This document shows positions 27,012-36,335 of a stretch of 64,000 bases of DNA, piece by piece. A program made the translations under genes and the position numbers. The stretch comes from NVTR01 sp965237505 (lineage in GTDB: Bacteria; Pseudomonadota; Alphaproteobacteria; Rhodobacterales; Rhodobacteraceae): positions 248,001 to 312,000 of the forward strand of contig CBDEFR010000004.1 of assembly GCA_965237505.1 (NCBI GenBank), written 5' to 3'. Each line of letters begins with the position of its first letter. Within the stretch, counting starts at the first letter, position 1. The notes under the pieces are model-generated. The model made no database searches. It worked only from the letters and a program-made list of their open reading frames with translations, and was not told the origin of the DNA.

Positions 27012-27887
27012 ATGGGCATTGAAGAGACCAGCTCAGTTCAGTTGCCGGGATTGACGAAAGTGACGCAGCATTTCCGTGCGCCCTTCGTGATCATCGCGCA
27101 TCGAGGCGCATCGGCTGAAGCGCCGGAGAACACACTCCGCGCGTTCGAGCTCGCGCTCTCCTCGGGGGCCGATGCCGTCGAACTCGACGTCCACTGCGTA
27201 GAACATCGGCTGGTTGTCATGCACGACGAACGCCTGGAGCGAACAACGAACGGTATTGGCGCGCTGTGTGACCTCTCTCTGGCGGACCTCGCATCGATCC
27301 GGGTTGTCGACAAGGAGAGTCCGGCAGTGGTGCGTTCCTTGCCGGCTGACGGACGCGGCGTCACCGTGCCGAATCCCTCGGTGGAGCCCGCTCCGCCCAG
27401 TGCTGTTTGCTCCCGTTCCGGGGCCGAGGCAGGCGACCGGATCCCCTTTCTGGAGGACGTCTTCGACCTCGTGGGCGACCGTGCGGGAGTCAACGTAGAA
27501 CTCAAAGGGTCAGGGACGGGGCTGGCGCTGGCATCCCTCGACGTCACGTTCCCGCGATCGCTGATCGTGTCGTCCTTCTCACACTCCGAGTTGGCCACCT
27601 TCCACGAGCGCCGACCGGACGTCGCAACCGCACCGGTCGCGAGCCGCCATGTGGACGGTCTCATGAAGCGAGCAGCCGATGTGGGCGCATACTCGATACA
27701 CCTGTCGACCCGTTTGGCGATGCCGGACAACCGGATTTCCGAGACGGTCGGCGCCGCGAAGCGTCAGGATCTGCGTGTGTTCGTCTTTACGGTCAACGAC
27801 GCCGATACCGCAAGGCGACTTAGCGAAGCGGGCGTCGACGGAGTATTCACAGATGATCCGCGCCGCATGCGCGACGCGCTTCGTTGA
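27012..27887 (+). CDS. Glycerophosphodiester phosphodiesterase
   Basis: 291 residues, GDPD TIM-barrel family: hydrolyses glycerophosphodiesters to glycerol-3-phosphate and an alcohol. Motifs IIAHRGAS (about 25-32), ENTLRAFELAL, AVELDVH, LVVMHDERLERTTNG, NVELKG, VFVFTVND and DGVFTDDP are all in order. No signal peptide, so a cytoplasmic UgpQ-type enzyme. The loop between RVVDKES and RIPFLEDV is about 40 residues and rich in Pro/Ser, longer than usual. The ribosome site is weak; a start near 27060 is possible. The genes downstream were originally the ABC operon now at 13.7 kb. Confidence 0.85.
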   Translation: MGIEETSSVQLPGLTKVTQHFRAPFVIIAHRGASAEAPENTLRAFELALSSGADAVELDVHCVEHRLVVMHDERLERTTNGIGALCDLSLADLASIRVVDKESPAVVRSLPADGRGVTVPNPSVEPAPPSAVCSRSGAEAGDRIPFLEDVFDLVGDRAGVNVELKGSGTGLALASLDVTFPRSLIVSSFSHSELATFHERRPDVATAPVASRHVDGLMKRAADVGAYSIHLSTRLAMPDNRISETVGAAKRQDLRVFVFTVNDADTARRLSEAGVDGVFTDDPRRMRDALR

Positions 27888-28722
27888 CCTCCAGCGCCAC
27901 GCGGCGAGTTGATTTCTACGGTGTCAGGGGTATCGCATGAATAGTCGGCCGGTGTTTGCTACGTGCATCAACGTCTGATTCAATGTCCCCAGAACACACA
28001 TCTGGAGGACTTGTTTTGGAAAAGACTACATCATTTCAATCTGTTATTTCGGCCATCCCTGACCCTCGCCAGCAGGCGAAGGTGCTTTACCCGCTTGATG
28101 AGATCCTGCTTTTGAGCCTGTGTGCGGTAGTCTCCGGCGGCGAGAGTGTCGTTGATATTGTCGAATATGGTGAAGAAAAGCTGAAGTTTCTGCGCAAATT
28201 AGCCCCTTTTGAGCACGGCATTCCCTCTCATGACACGCTTTCAACTGTGTTTCGGCTGCTTGATCCGGAGCAGTTCAGTACAGCCTTTGCGCAATGGGCT
28301 GCTGGCCTGGCGGGACGCGTTGCAGGCTTGATTGTGGCCGTTGATGGCAAGACGATGCGCGGGTCAAAGGCCGGTGGTGAAACACCTCTGCATTTGATCT
28401 CGGCCTACTGTGATGATCTGCGTCTGGTACTGGGTCAGCGGGCAAGTGCGCACAAAAAGAACGAGATCAAGGATATTCCATTGCTCCTGGATTTGCTCCA
28501 CATTGAGGGCGCGATCGTGACGCTGGACGCGATGGGGTGCCAACGCCAGATTGCCTGCAAAATCCGCGACAAGGGGGCCGATTATGTGCTGGCGCTCAAG
28601 GGAAATCAGGGCAGCCTTTATGAGGATGTGAAACTGTGGTTTGAAGAGAGGCCCTTTCTGCCAACATCACTGAGACACCGGCCCCCCTTGGAATTACTGT
28701 AGGGCGGTGGAGGTGAATACCA

Positions 28723-29211
28723 ATGACCGCAGAAAGAGAATCGATGACATTGCAAGAGATGGACGCTCCGGCCCTGGGGGTCGAGGAGCGTCGCGACGAG
28801 GCCCCCAGGGGCGGAGCCAGCCACGCGCGGCCAACGCCGGACCCGGAGGTCGTGGCCAAGCCGAAGAGGCGCAAGTTCACCGCGCAGTATCGACTGCGGA
28901 TTCTGGAGGAGGCGGAGAGCTGCACGCAGCCCGGCGAGGTGGGCCGGCTGCTTCGCCGCGAGGGGCTGTACAGCTCCCATCTGACGGAATGGCGCAGGGC
29001 GCGGCGTGAGGGGTCGCTTCAAGGCCTGACCCCGAGCAAACGCGGTCGGAAGCCCGCCGAGCGCAACCCCCTCAGCGCGAAGGTGCACGAGCTCGAGGCG
29101 AAAGTGGCTCGGCTGGAGAAGGAGCTGCACACCGCCCATACGATCCTGGACGTCCAGGGAAAAGTTGCCGGGCTGCTGGGATTCAGCCTCGAACACGGGA
29201 AGGACTGCTGA
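28723..29211 (+). CDS. IS3-family transposase OrfA (GC-rich element)
   Basis: 162 residues: a variable start, then a helix-turn-helix region (RRKFTAQYRLRILEEAESC ... VGRLLRREGLYSSHLTEWRR) and a coiled coil (VHELEAKVARLEKELHTAHTILD). Its stop overlaps the orfB start by one base (TGATG), suggesting translational coupling rather than a frameshifted fusion. Confidence 0.82.
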   Translation: MTAERESMTLQEMDAPALGVEERRDEAPRGGASHARPTPDPEVVAKPKRRKFTAQYRLRILEEAESCTQPGEVGRLLRREGLYSSHLTEWRRARREGSLQGLTPSKRGRKPAERNPLSAKVHELEAKVARLEKELHTAHTILDVQGKVAGLLGFSLEHGKDC

Positions 29212-30212
29212 TGGCCGTCCAGCCGCTCGCATCGCAGGTCGGCGTGGCGCCGGCGTGCCGAGCGCTGGGGGTGCCACGGGCTTCCTTCTACCGTCGTCAG
29301 AGGCCCGCTCCCGGGCATCAGCAGCCCCGTCCTACGCCCGCCCGGGCCCTGTGTGCGTCCGAACGCGCGCACGTCCTCGACGTGCTCGCCAGCCCGCGCT
29401 TCGTCGACCGGTCACCGGCCGAGGTCGTCGCGACGCTGCTCGATGAAGGCCAGTATCTGTGCGCCGAGCGCACGATGTACCGGATCCTGGCCGCGAACCA
29501 GCCGGTGCGAGAGCGGCGCAATCAGCGCAGTCATCCCTGCTACACCAAGCCCGAGCTGGTGGCCACGGGCCCCAACCAGACCTGGTCCTGGGACATCACC
29601 CGGCTCCGGGGGCCCAAACGCTGGACGTCCTTCTACCTCTATGTCTTGCTCGACATCTTCAGCCGCTACGTCGTGGGCTGGATGGTTGCCGATCGGGAGA
29701 ACGCCGCGCTCGCCGCGACGCTGATCGAGGAAACCTGTCTCAAGCAAGGCATCGAGCCCCAGGTGCTCACCCTGCATTCGGACCGCGGCGCGCCGATGAC
29801 CAGCAAGTGCACCGCCCAACTCCTCGCCGACCTCGGGGTCACCCGCTCTCTGAGCCGCCCCCAGGTCAGCGATGACAACCCGTTCTCCGAAGCGCAGTTC
29901 AAGACCCTGAAGTATCACCCCGGCTTCCCTGGGCGCTTTGAAGACATTACCGCCGCCATCGCCTTCTGCCGGTCGTTCTTCCCCTGGTACAACACCGAGC
30001 ACCGCCATGCCGGGATCGCGATGCTCACCCCCGATGATGTCCATCATCACCGGGCACCGGATGTGCTGGCTCAGCGCGGACGTACCCTGCAAGCCGCCTG
30101 GGCCCTTCACCCCGAACGCTTCGTCCACGGCACCCCGAAACCCGCCCCGCTTCCCGAAGCCGTCTGGATCAACCCACCCGCCACTTCCACAACAGGAGAA
30201 ACGAGTCAGTAA
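29211..30212 (+). CDS. IS3-family transposase OrfB (GC-rich element)
   Basis: 333 residues. Helper helix region (CRALGVPRASFYRRQ), then an integrase core with QTWSWDITRLRG, LTLHSDRGAPMTS and FSEAQFKTLKYHP (DDE). Intact, with a full C-terminus. Together with OrfA and both termini the element appears complete. Confidence 0.87.
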   Translation: MAVQPLASQVGVAPACRALGVPRASFYRRQRPAPGHQQPRPTPARALCASERAHVLDVLASPRFVDRSPAEVVATLLDEGQYLCAERTMYRILAANQPVRERRNQRSHPCYTKPELVATGPNQTWSWDITRLRGPKRWTSFYLYVLLDIFSRYVVGWMVADRENAALAATLIEETCLKQGIEPQVLTLHSDRGAPMTSKCTAQLLADLGVTRSLSRPQVSDDNPFSEAQFKTLKYHPGFPGRFEDITAAIAFCRSFFPWYNTEHRHAGIAMLTPDDVHHHRAPDVLAQRGRTLQAAWALHPERFVHGTPKPAPLPEAVWINPPATSTTGETSQ

Positions 30213-31353
30213 ATAGAAACCGTCGGTGTCTCAAAATCGTTGACAGGTTCCGAGGGAGCATGAAGATACTGCGTCGTTACAGACTGTTGATGGCGATAAG
30301 GGTTGGATTGAGACCCGGACCTACACCCAGAGTGACACCATAGAATGGTTGCAGGAACGCCATCCGGGTTGGGTCGGCCTGACGAGTAGAGGGTGTTCAG
30401 AATTCCGTGTCACGGGGTTAGTCTAGATGTCCAAGACATCGTCTAACCTTCCCTCAAAATAGATGGAAAGTTGGGACAAAGTCAAATTCCAGTTTTGCAA
30501 TGGCATGGTCCATTTTTTTGAAGCGTTCTGGATCCCCATATACAGCAGTTTGAGCAAACTGTTTTCATTGGGAAACGCGCCCTTGGTTTTGGTCAGTTTT
30601 CGGAACTGGCGATGCACGGCCTCGATTGCGTTGGTGGTGTAAATTACCCGCCGAATGTCAGCTGGATATTTGAAGTAGACCGACAAATTGGGCCATTTTT
30701 TACGCCATGATTTAATGACGATTGGGTATTTAGTTCCCCATTTTTCTTCTAACGCATCCAACGCGATTTCAGCCGCTTTCACAGTTTCAGCCTTATAAAC
30801 CGGCTTTAGATCAGCCATGAATTCCTTCTGGTTTTTGCTGGCTACATATTTCAGAGAATTGCGGATTTGGTGGATGACACAAAGCTGGACTTCGGTCTGG
30901 GGAAAGATCGCGTTGATCGCCTCTGGAAAGCCCGTGAGGCCATCGACACAAGCAATCAGGATGTCTTGCAGGCCGCGATTGTTCAGGTCCGTCAGCACCG
31001 AGAGCCAGAAGTTTGCACCTTCGGTTTCAGATAGATACAGGCCAAGAATTTCCTTCCTGCCCTCAAGATTAAGCCCCAGAACCGTGTAAACCGCTTTGGC
31101 TGCGTAGCGCCCGTCTTGCTTAACCTTGTAGTGAATAGCATCAAGCCAAACAAACGGGTAATGGCTGTCCAGGGGCCGCTGCTGCCAGAGCTTGATTTCA
31201 GGGATCAATTTATCAGTGACGGCGCTGATCGTGGCGTTTGAAACATCCAGACCGTAGATTTCCGAGATGTGTCCAGCGATGTCCAGATAGCTCATTCCAA
31301 GCCCGAACATTGAAATAATCTTGCATTCGATCTCGTCGCTCATGTGGGTCTGG

Positions 31354-32688
31354 GAGACTGTCCGATCTTCTGTGTATGAGTAATTTGGTCCATGCTTCAC
31401 CAATGAAGGAGCATGATGACCATGACGATTTCCAAGGAACTACTGGACGAGTTGCTTAACGGCGTTGAACGGCCCGAAGATTTGCTGGGCGACAAAGGCC
31501 TGATGAAGGAGCTGAAAGTCCGGCTGATGGAGCGGATGCTGGGCGCCGAGTTGACTGAGCACCTGGGCTATGAGCCGCACGGGGAGCCTGCCAGCCAGCA
31601 ATCCAACCGCCGGAACGGGGCCACTCGCAAGGTGCTGAAGGGCAATGACGGGGCGGTGCCGATTGACATCCCGCGCGACCGAGCTGGTAGTTTTGAGCCG
31701 GAACTGATCCAGAAAGGCCAGACCCGGATCGACGGGATGGACGACAAGATCATCGGGCTTTATGCCGCCGGTCTGTCGACCCGTGATATCCGTGCCCACC
31801 TTGAAGAGGTCTACGGCCTGCGGATTTCAGCGGACCTTATCAGCCGCGTGACGGACGCAGTTTTGGAGGAGGTTTCAGACTGGCAAAACCGGGCTCTGGA
31901 GCCAGTATATCCTCTCGTATTCCTTGATGCCCTTCGGGTCAAAATTCGCGACGCTGAGAGCCGCCAGGTCAAAAACAAGGCCGTTTATGTAGCTCTGGGG
32001 GTCACGCCAGAAGGCGAGCGGGAGGTTCTGGGCTTGTGGATTGCCAATAATGAGGGTGCCAAATTCTGGCTTTCAATCATGAATAATCTGAAGAACAGAG
32101 GCGTTGAGGATATCCTGATTGCCGTCGTGGACGGTCTCAAGGGGTTCCCTGACGCGATCAACGCGGCCTTCCCTGATACTACCGTGCAAACCTGTATCGT
32201 GCATCTCGTGCGCCATTCCCTGAACTTCTGCGGCTGGAAAGATCGCAAAGTCGTGGCCAAAAGCCTGAAGCGGATTTATCAGGCCACAGATGATGCCGAG
32301 GCCGCGAAAGCCCTTGATGATTTCGAGACCGAATGGGGCTCAAAATACCCCTCGATCGCCCCAAGCTGGCGGCGGGCCTGGCAGGAGGTCATCCCGTTCT
32401 TTGCCTTCCCGCCAGCGGTGCGCAAAATCATCTATACGACGAATGCGATTGAAAGCCTCAACAGGGTGATCCGAAAAACCACCAAAACGCGCGGTAGCTT
32501 TCCAACGGATGACGCGGCAACCAAACTGATTTACCTGGCCATCCGCAATTTTGAAAAGTCGGGCCGGTGCGTCAGGGAATGGGTTGCGGCAAGAAACCAG
32601 TTCGCTATCCTATACCCCGAGCGGTTCAACAAATGACCCGTTTAAACCGCATGGGCCAAACCCCATACACAGAGTTTCGGATACTCCC
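31354..32688 (+). mobile_element. IS256-family element type A, copy 2
   Basis: 1,335 bp, 8-bp duplication GGGTCTGG at 31346-31353 and 32689-32696, ends GAGACTGTCCGA / TCGGATACTCCC. Same element as 20995-22329 but inverted. It is the innermost of three nested elements. Confidence 0.92.
31422..32636 (+). CDS. IS256-family transposase, type A copy 2
   Basis: 404 residues, identical in protein sequence to the copy at 21047. AAGGAG is placed 10 bases before the chosen ATG. DDE motifs FLDALRVKIRD, VVDGLKGFPDA and TNAIESLNR are present. Confidence 0.92.
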   Translation: MTISKELLDELLNGVERPEDLLGDKGLMKELKVRLMERMLGAELTEHLGYEPHGEPASQQSNRRNGATRKVLKGNDGAVPIDIPRDRAGSFEPELIQKGQTRIDGMDDKIIGLYAAGLSTRDIRAHLEEVYGLRISADLISRVTDAVLEEVSDWQNRALEPVYPLVFLDALRVKIRDAESRQVKNKAVYVALGVTPEGEREVLGLWIANNEGAKFWLSIMNNLKNRGVEDILIAVVDGLKGFPDAINAAFPDTTVQTCIVHLVRHSLNFCGWKDRKVVAKSLKRIYQATDDAEAAKALDDFETEWGSKYPSIAPSWRRAWQEVIPFFAFPPAVRKIIYTTNAIESLNRVIRKTTKTRGSFPTDDAATKLIYLAIRNFEKSGRCVREWVAARNQFAILYPERFNK

Positions 32689-33400
32689 GGGTCTGGTGTT
32701 TTTTCACCAGTTGCGGCTCAAACGATCCAGCCCGATCTCGTGGCGTTGCCAGTTCGAAACTTCCAGACGTGGATTTGATGGTCTTACGGCCAGCTCCGTT
32801 CCTGCGGTTGCTGGACTTGTCGGCCTTTAAATGCGCCTCCAGTTCAGCCTGTAATGCAGCTTCGGTCAGTTGCTTGACTAACGGCGTCAGAATACCGTCC
32901 TTGCCTGTAAGGCCCTGGCCATCTTGCAAAGCCGCCAAAGCTACATCAAAATCAAATTCTTCTCGCATGTGTCATTCCTTTTCTTCAGTTTACAGAAATG
33001 ACACGGAATTTCTAACGCTCCCGACGAGTATTGGTCGCGTCGTCTCGATCCGTGAAAGCAACGGAAAAACAACACAACAAACCCGATACTTCATCTCGTC
33101 TCTGCCGCAAGATGCGCCGCGCTTTGCCCATGCGGTACGCTCCCACTGGGGGATTGAAAACCGCCTCCACTGGGTGCTCGACGTCACATTCCGCGACGAC
33201 GACAGCCGTGTTCGTAAGGATCACGGCCCCAGGAATTTTGCCGTCATCAAACACATGGCAATGAACCTGCTCAACAAGGCCAAAGATAAAAAGTCGCTCA
33301 GGGTCATGCGCAAAAAGGCCGGATGGAACAATCAATTCTTACTGCAAATTCTCCGGACATAACCTTCATGCGATTCCCCTGTCTACGGTGTTGTGTTCAA

Positions 33401-34785
33401 TGTCGAGAACATTTCGATTTGTCCGGTTTATGTACCATGGCAATTGTCCGCTTCTGTCTTCCTTACTCTGTGGCTGTGCGAGCCGAAGGCGAGCGCTGCC
33501 ACAGAGTAAGGTTAGGCTGGTCAAAGCGGTTCACGCAGCCTGTTTTTCTTCTGAACTGATTTCTCGGCCTTCGCCGTCGTAGAGCGCCAGTTTGCGGGGG
33601 CCGTGAAACAGGGCAATCCGGCCGTCTGGATATTCATGCACCCATACGCGCGACTTGACGTAGTGATGGCGATGCCTGTCATCGGGGATTTGCAGGCAAC
33701 GGTTTTTATAACGAACCGTATTATCCCTGCCCACGACACGCTCTTCATGCACACACAAAATGTCGTGCAGTTCCCCTGCGAATGGAACAAAGGCTTCCCC
33801 GTGTGCAGAGGGGGTCACTGCAAAGCGCCTGTTGTGGGCGGGCAAGAAGACATCCCGCAGGAAGCGATTGGCTTCCTGCATCGTTGTGATCCCGTTCAAT
33901 CTCAGTTCCTGCGGCAACCGGTTCTGCAGTGTTCCGAACATGCGTTCAGACCGTCCGCGCGCTTCGGGGGAATAGGCTGGGATCAACTCTATGCCCAGGT
34001 GGGCCAATGCGCGGCCCACCTGGGTCGGGTTTGACTTGTCGACCTTGCCGCCAGCCTCGGGCGTATGCCAGTAGTGACTACCCCTGTCGGCATAAAGCGA
34101 GCAGAAAAGCCCTTTGGATCCAATCACGTCCCCTATGCCGGTGAAGCTGCTCATTGTCCCTTCCTCATCCACGAAGAACGCGGAGTAGACCTCACTGCTC
34201 GCATCATCCATGGTCACGATCAGGTCCCACCACCGGCCCGCAACCCAGTCGTGGCTTGACCCATCCTGATGCAACATCATCCCGGGAAGAGCGCGACGCT
34301 CACGCTTGCGGCGGTGTTTGCCCCGGTTTGCAGCTTTGGTTATTCGTCCCCGCGCCTGGAGTGTCAGGCGGACCCAGTTATAGCTGTGTTTGAAATCATG
34401 GGCCTCAACCAGCTTCTCGTGGAAATGCCTGGGCGTGAAATCCCAGTATCGGGTGTCAAAAAGACTCAGAACATCTTTTATCGTGTCCACTGGCACACGG
34501 TTATGCGCCGCTTTGGAAAGGCGGCGATCAAAGAGCCCGTCCGCCCCATCAGCTTCATAACGCGTACTGTAGCGTCGAAAGCTGCGCTCCGACATGCCAA
34601 GAAGACCCGCCGCGTCAGCCTGTGTCAGCTGCCGCGATTTCGTTCGCTCATAATAATCTGAAAACTTCATTCGTCGTAGGTCCTGTAAAATGCCTGTCCT
34701 AGTCATAAAGCGCTCCCTTTCGGAGCACCCTAAAACCGGACAGATCGCATGGTACATAAACCGGACATATGCCTTGTTAGCGACA
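33401..34785 (-). mobile_element. ISNCY (IS481-like) element, copy 3
   Basis: 1,385 bp, same ends as the other copies. Its left flank ends ACGGTGTTGTGTTCAA, identical to the right flank of copy 1. Its right flank is a cut resolvase gene. The two flanks therefore do not come from one insertion event. Confidence 0.88.
33531..34706 (-). CDS. ISNCY-type integrase-core transposase, copy 3
   Basis: 391 residues, same protein as copies 1 and 2, start ATG at 34706 with AGGGAG upstream. Catalytic motifs HQDGSSHDW, YADRGSHYW and EARGRSERMF are intact. Confidence 0.85.
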   Translation of the reverse strand: MTRTGILQDLRRMKFSDYYERTKSRQLTQADAAGLLGMSERSFRRYSTRYEADGADGLFDRRLSKAAHNRVPVDTIKDVLSLFDTRYWDFTPRHFHEKLVEAHDFKHSYNWVRLTLQARGRITKAANRGKHRRKRERRALPGMMLHQDGSSHDWVAGRWWDLIVTMDDASSEVYSAFFVDEEGTMSSFTGIGDVIGSKGLFCSLYADRGSHYWHTPEAGGKVDKSNPTQVGRALAHLGIELIPAYSPEARGRSERMFGTLQNRLPQELRLNGITTMQEANRFLRDVFLPAHNRRFAVTPSAHGEAFVPFAGELHDILCVHEERVVGRDNTVRYKNRCLQIPDDRHRHHYVKSRVWVHEYPDGRIALFHGPRKLALYDGEGREISSEEKQAA

Positions 34786-35175
34786 TGGCACGCCGTCCAC
34801 GGTAAACACCGCGCATTTTTGCAGCTATAATACCCTCAGCCTGACGTTCCCGGCGCAGATTGGTTTCAAACTCGGCAAAAACACCGAGCATGTCAAAGAA
34901 GGCTTTTCCTGTCGCGGTTGATGTATCAACCGGTTGTTCTGTTGCGGCCAAATGTGCGCCCTTATTTTTCAGAGCCGTGACGATCGTTTGTAAATCAGTG
35001 AGGGATCGGGCCAATCGGTCAATCCGCGTCACCACCAGAATCTCCCCCGGATGAATAAACTCCAGAATGATTTTCAGCTCTGAGCGCCCGTCAAGGTGAC
35101 CTGCTCCCCGAAAACTGGTCCATTTGAAAGGAGGATCTGTTCGCTTAATGTTCACGAGAACGAGGAGAACAGAGA

Positions 35176-35442
35176 ATGCGCAAGTCACGGTTTAGCGAAG
35201 AGCAGATTGTTCGGATCATTCAGGAGTATGCGGCGGGTGCGAAAGTGTCCGAGTTGTGCCGTAAGCACGGTATGTCGGATGCCACCTTTTACAAATGGAA
35301 AGCCAGGTATGGCGGCCTTCAGATTTCCGATGTCAGGCGGCTGAAAGACCTGGAATCGGAGAACGGCAAGCTGAAGAAGCTGCTGGCCGAAACCATGCTT
35401 GATAATGCTGGCCTGAAAGGGCTTCTGGCAAAAAACTTCTGA
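35176..35442 (+). CDS. IS3-family (IS407-type) transposase OrfA
   Basis: 88 residues: helix-turn-helix (RFSEEQIVRIIQEYAAG ... VSELCRKHGMSDATFYKWK) and leucine-zipper-like end (LKDLESENGKLKKLLAETML). A slippery heptamer A AAA AAC at 35430-35436, just before the stop, would shift ribosomes by -1 into orfB to give the OrfAB transposase. Confidence 0.88.
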   Translation: MRKSRFSEEQIVRIIQEYAAGAKVSELCRKHGMSDATFYKWKARYGGLQISDVRRLKDLESENGKLKKLLAETMLDNAGLKGLLAKNF

Positions 35443-35468
35443 AGCCTGCAAGCCGCCGGGAAGCAGTC

Positions 35469-36335
35469 ATGGTTCTTTGCCGTGACTATCAGTTTTCAAC
35501 TCGGCGGGCCTGTGGGCTGATTGGGTTTTCCAGATCGAGTAATGAATACAGAGGAAGGCCGGATCGCCATGCGAGGATACGGGAACGGCTGGTCACGCTT
35601 TCAGGCAAACACCGACGCTATGGCTATCGCATGTTGCATGCCAAGCTTGGCCAGGAGGGTTTCAAGGTGAACGTGAAAGTGGTGGAGCGACTTTACCGAG
35701 AGGAGCGCCTGACCCTGCGCCGCCGCAATCGCAAGAAAATCCCCAAGGGCGTGCGCGAAGGCGCCTGGTGCCCGATCGCCGCCAACCAGCGGTGGAGCCT
35801 GGACTTCACCATGGATGCGCTCGCCAACGGCAGGAAGTTCCGCACCGTCAATCTGAAAGACGACTGCACACGGGAATGTCCGGCGATTGATGTGGCCCTG
35901 TCGATCCCCGGCTCCCGCGTGGTGGAAATGCTGGAACGGGTGGCTCGTGAGCGGGGGTACCCGGATGTTCTGACCGTTGACAATGGGCCTGAACTACGAG
36001 GCCGCGCGCTTGATGGCTGGGCAGATGATCACGGCGTGCAGCTCTACTTCATCGACCCGGGCAAGCCGACCCAGAACGCCTACATCGAAAGTTTCAACGG
36101 CCGGTTTCGCGAAGAATGCCTGAACTTGAACTGGTTCACCTCGCTGGCCGAGGCAGAAAGGATCATCGAGGACTGGCGGATCGATTACAATCAAAACCGG
36201 CCCCACTCTTCGCTGAACTATCAAACCCCGGAAGAATTTGCCGCAAACAGGCCTTTCCATAAACCGCAATGGGCAGCGACGCTTGAGCTATCTGAAGGCT
36301 CCGCGCCACCGCCCATTGCTCACGCCGCCGAATAA
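35469..36335 (+). CDS. IS3-family (IS407-type) transposase OrfB
   Basis: 288 residues from the first ATG; the frame is open upstream to the orfA slippery site, so the real product is probably the frameshift fusion. Integrase core: WSLDFTMDALANG, VLTVDNGPELRG, FIDPGKPTQNAYIESFNGRFREE (DDE), RPHSSLNYQTPEEFA at the end. Intact. Confidence 0.88.
   Translation: MVLCRDYQFSTRRACGLIGFSRSSNEYRGRPDRHARIRERLVTLSGKHRRYGYRMLHAKLGQEGFKVNVKVVERLYREERLTLRRRNRKKIPKGVREGAWCPIAANQRWSLDFTMDALANGRKFRTVNLKDDCTRECPAIDVALSIPGSRVVEMLERVARERGYPDVLTVDNGPELRGRALDGWADDHGVQLYFIDPGKPTQNAYIESFNGRFREECLNLNWFTSLAEAERIIEDWRIDYNQNRPHSSLNYQTPEEFAANRPFHKPQWAATLELSEGSAPPPIAHAAE

Larger units (their letters stand above)
28671..30233 (+). 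mobile_element. IS3-family element, GC-rich, inside ISAs1
   Basis: 1,563 bp with inverted ends TGAGACACCGG / CGGTGTCTCA. No clear target duplication. Clearly more GC-rich than the surrounding ISAs1, suggesting arrival from a different genome background. Confidence 0.82.
30423..32968 (-). pseudogene. IS256-family transposase type B, split by IS256 type A
   Basis: The N-terminal part (32968 down to 32689) reads REEFDFDVALAALQDGQGL ... DRAGSFEPQLVKKHQT. The C-terminal part (31353 down to 30423) reads HMSDEIECKIISMFGLGMSYLD ... VDGLTGFPEAINAIFP ... TTNAIEAVHRQFRK. Removing the type A element and one copy of GGGTCTGG joins them in frame (KKHQTHMSDE). The gene was therefore intact before that insertion. 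Start ATG 32968 with AAGGA upstream. Confidence 0.9.
30389..33022 (-). mobile_element. IS256-family element type B, interrupted by type A
   Basis: Ends GAGGGTGTTCAGAATTCCGTG and its imperfect inverse near 33000-33022, with an 8-bp duplication GACGAGTA at 30381-30388 and 33023-33030. It interrupts the ISAs1 transposase gene. Confidence 0.9.
28016..33362 (+). pseudogene. ISAs1-family transposase split into three parts
   Basis: Part 1 is 28016-28670 (IPDPRQQAKVLYPLDEI ... VDGKTMRGSK ... YVLALKGNQGSLYEDV). Part 2 is 30243-30388 (LQTVDGDKGWIETRTYTQSD ... GWVGLTS). Part 3 is 33023-33362 (IGRVVSIRESNGK ... HWGIENRLHWVLDVTF). Parts 2 and 3 join in frame when the IS256 element and one 8-bp duplication are removed. 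Parts 1 and 2 join only approximately, with a few bases altered at the IS3 junction. The start is TTG at 28016 with GGAGG upstream. Confidence 0.88.
27925..33381 (+). mobile_element. ISAs1-family element carrying nested insertions
   Basis: Ends CAGGGGTATCGCATGA and TCATGCGATTCCCCTG are inverted repeats, flanked by a 10-bp duplication TCTACGGTGT (27915-27924 and 33382-33391). Inside are an IS3 element (28671-30233) and an IS256 element (30389-33022) that holds a second IS256. Confidence 0.92.
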
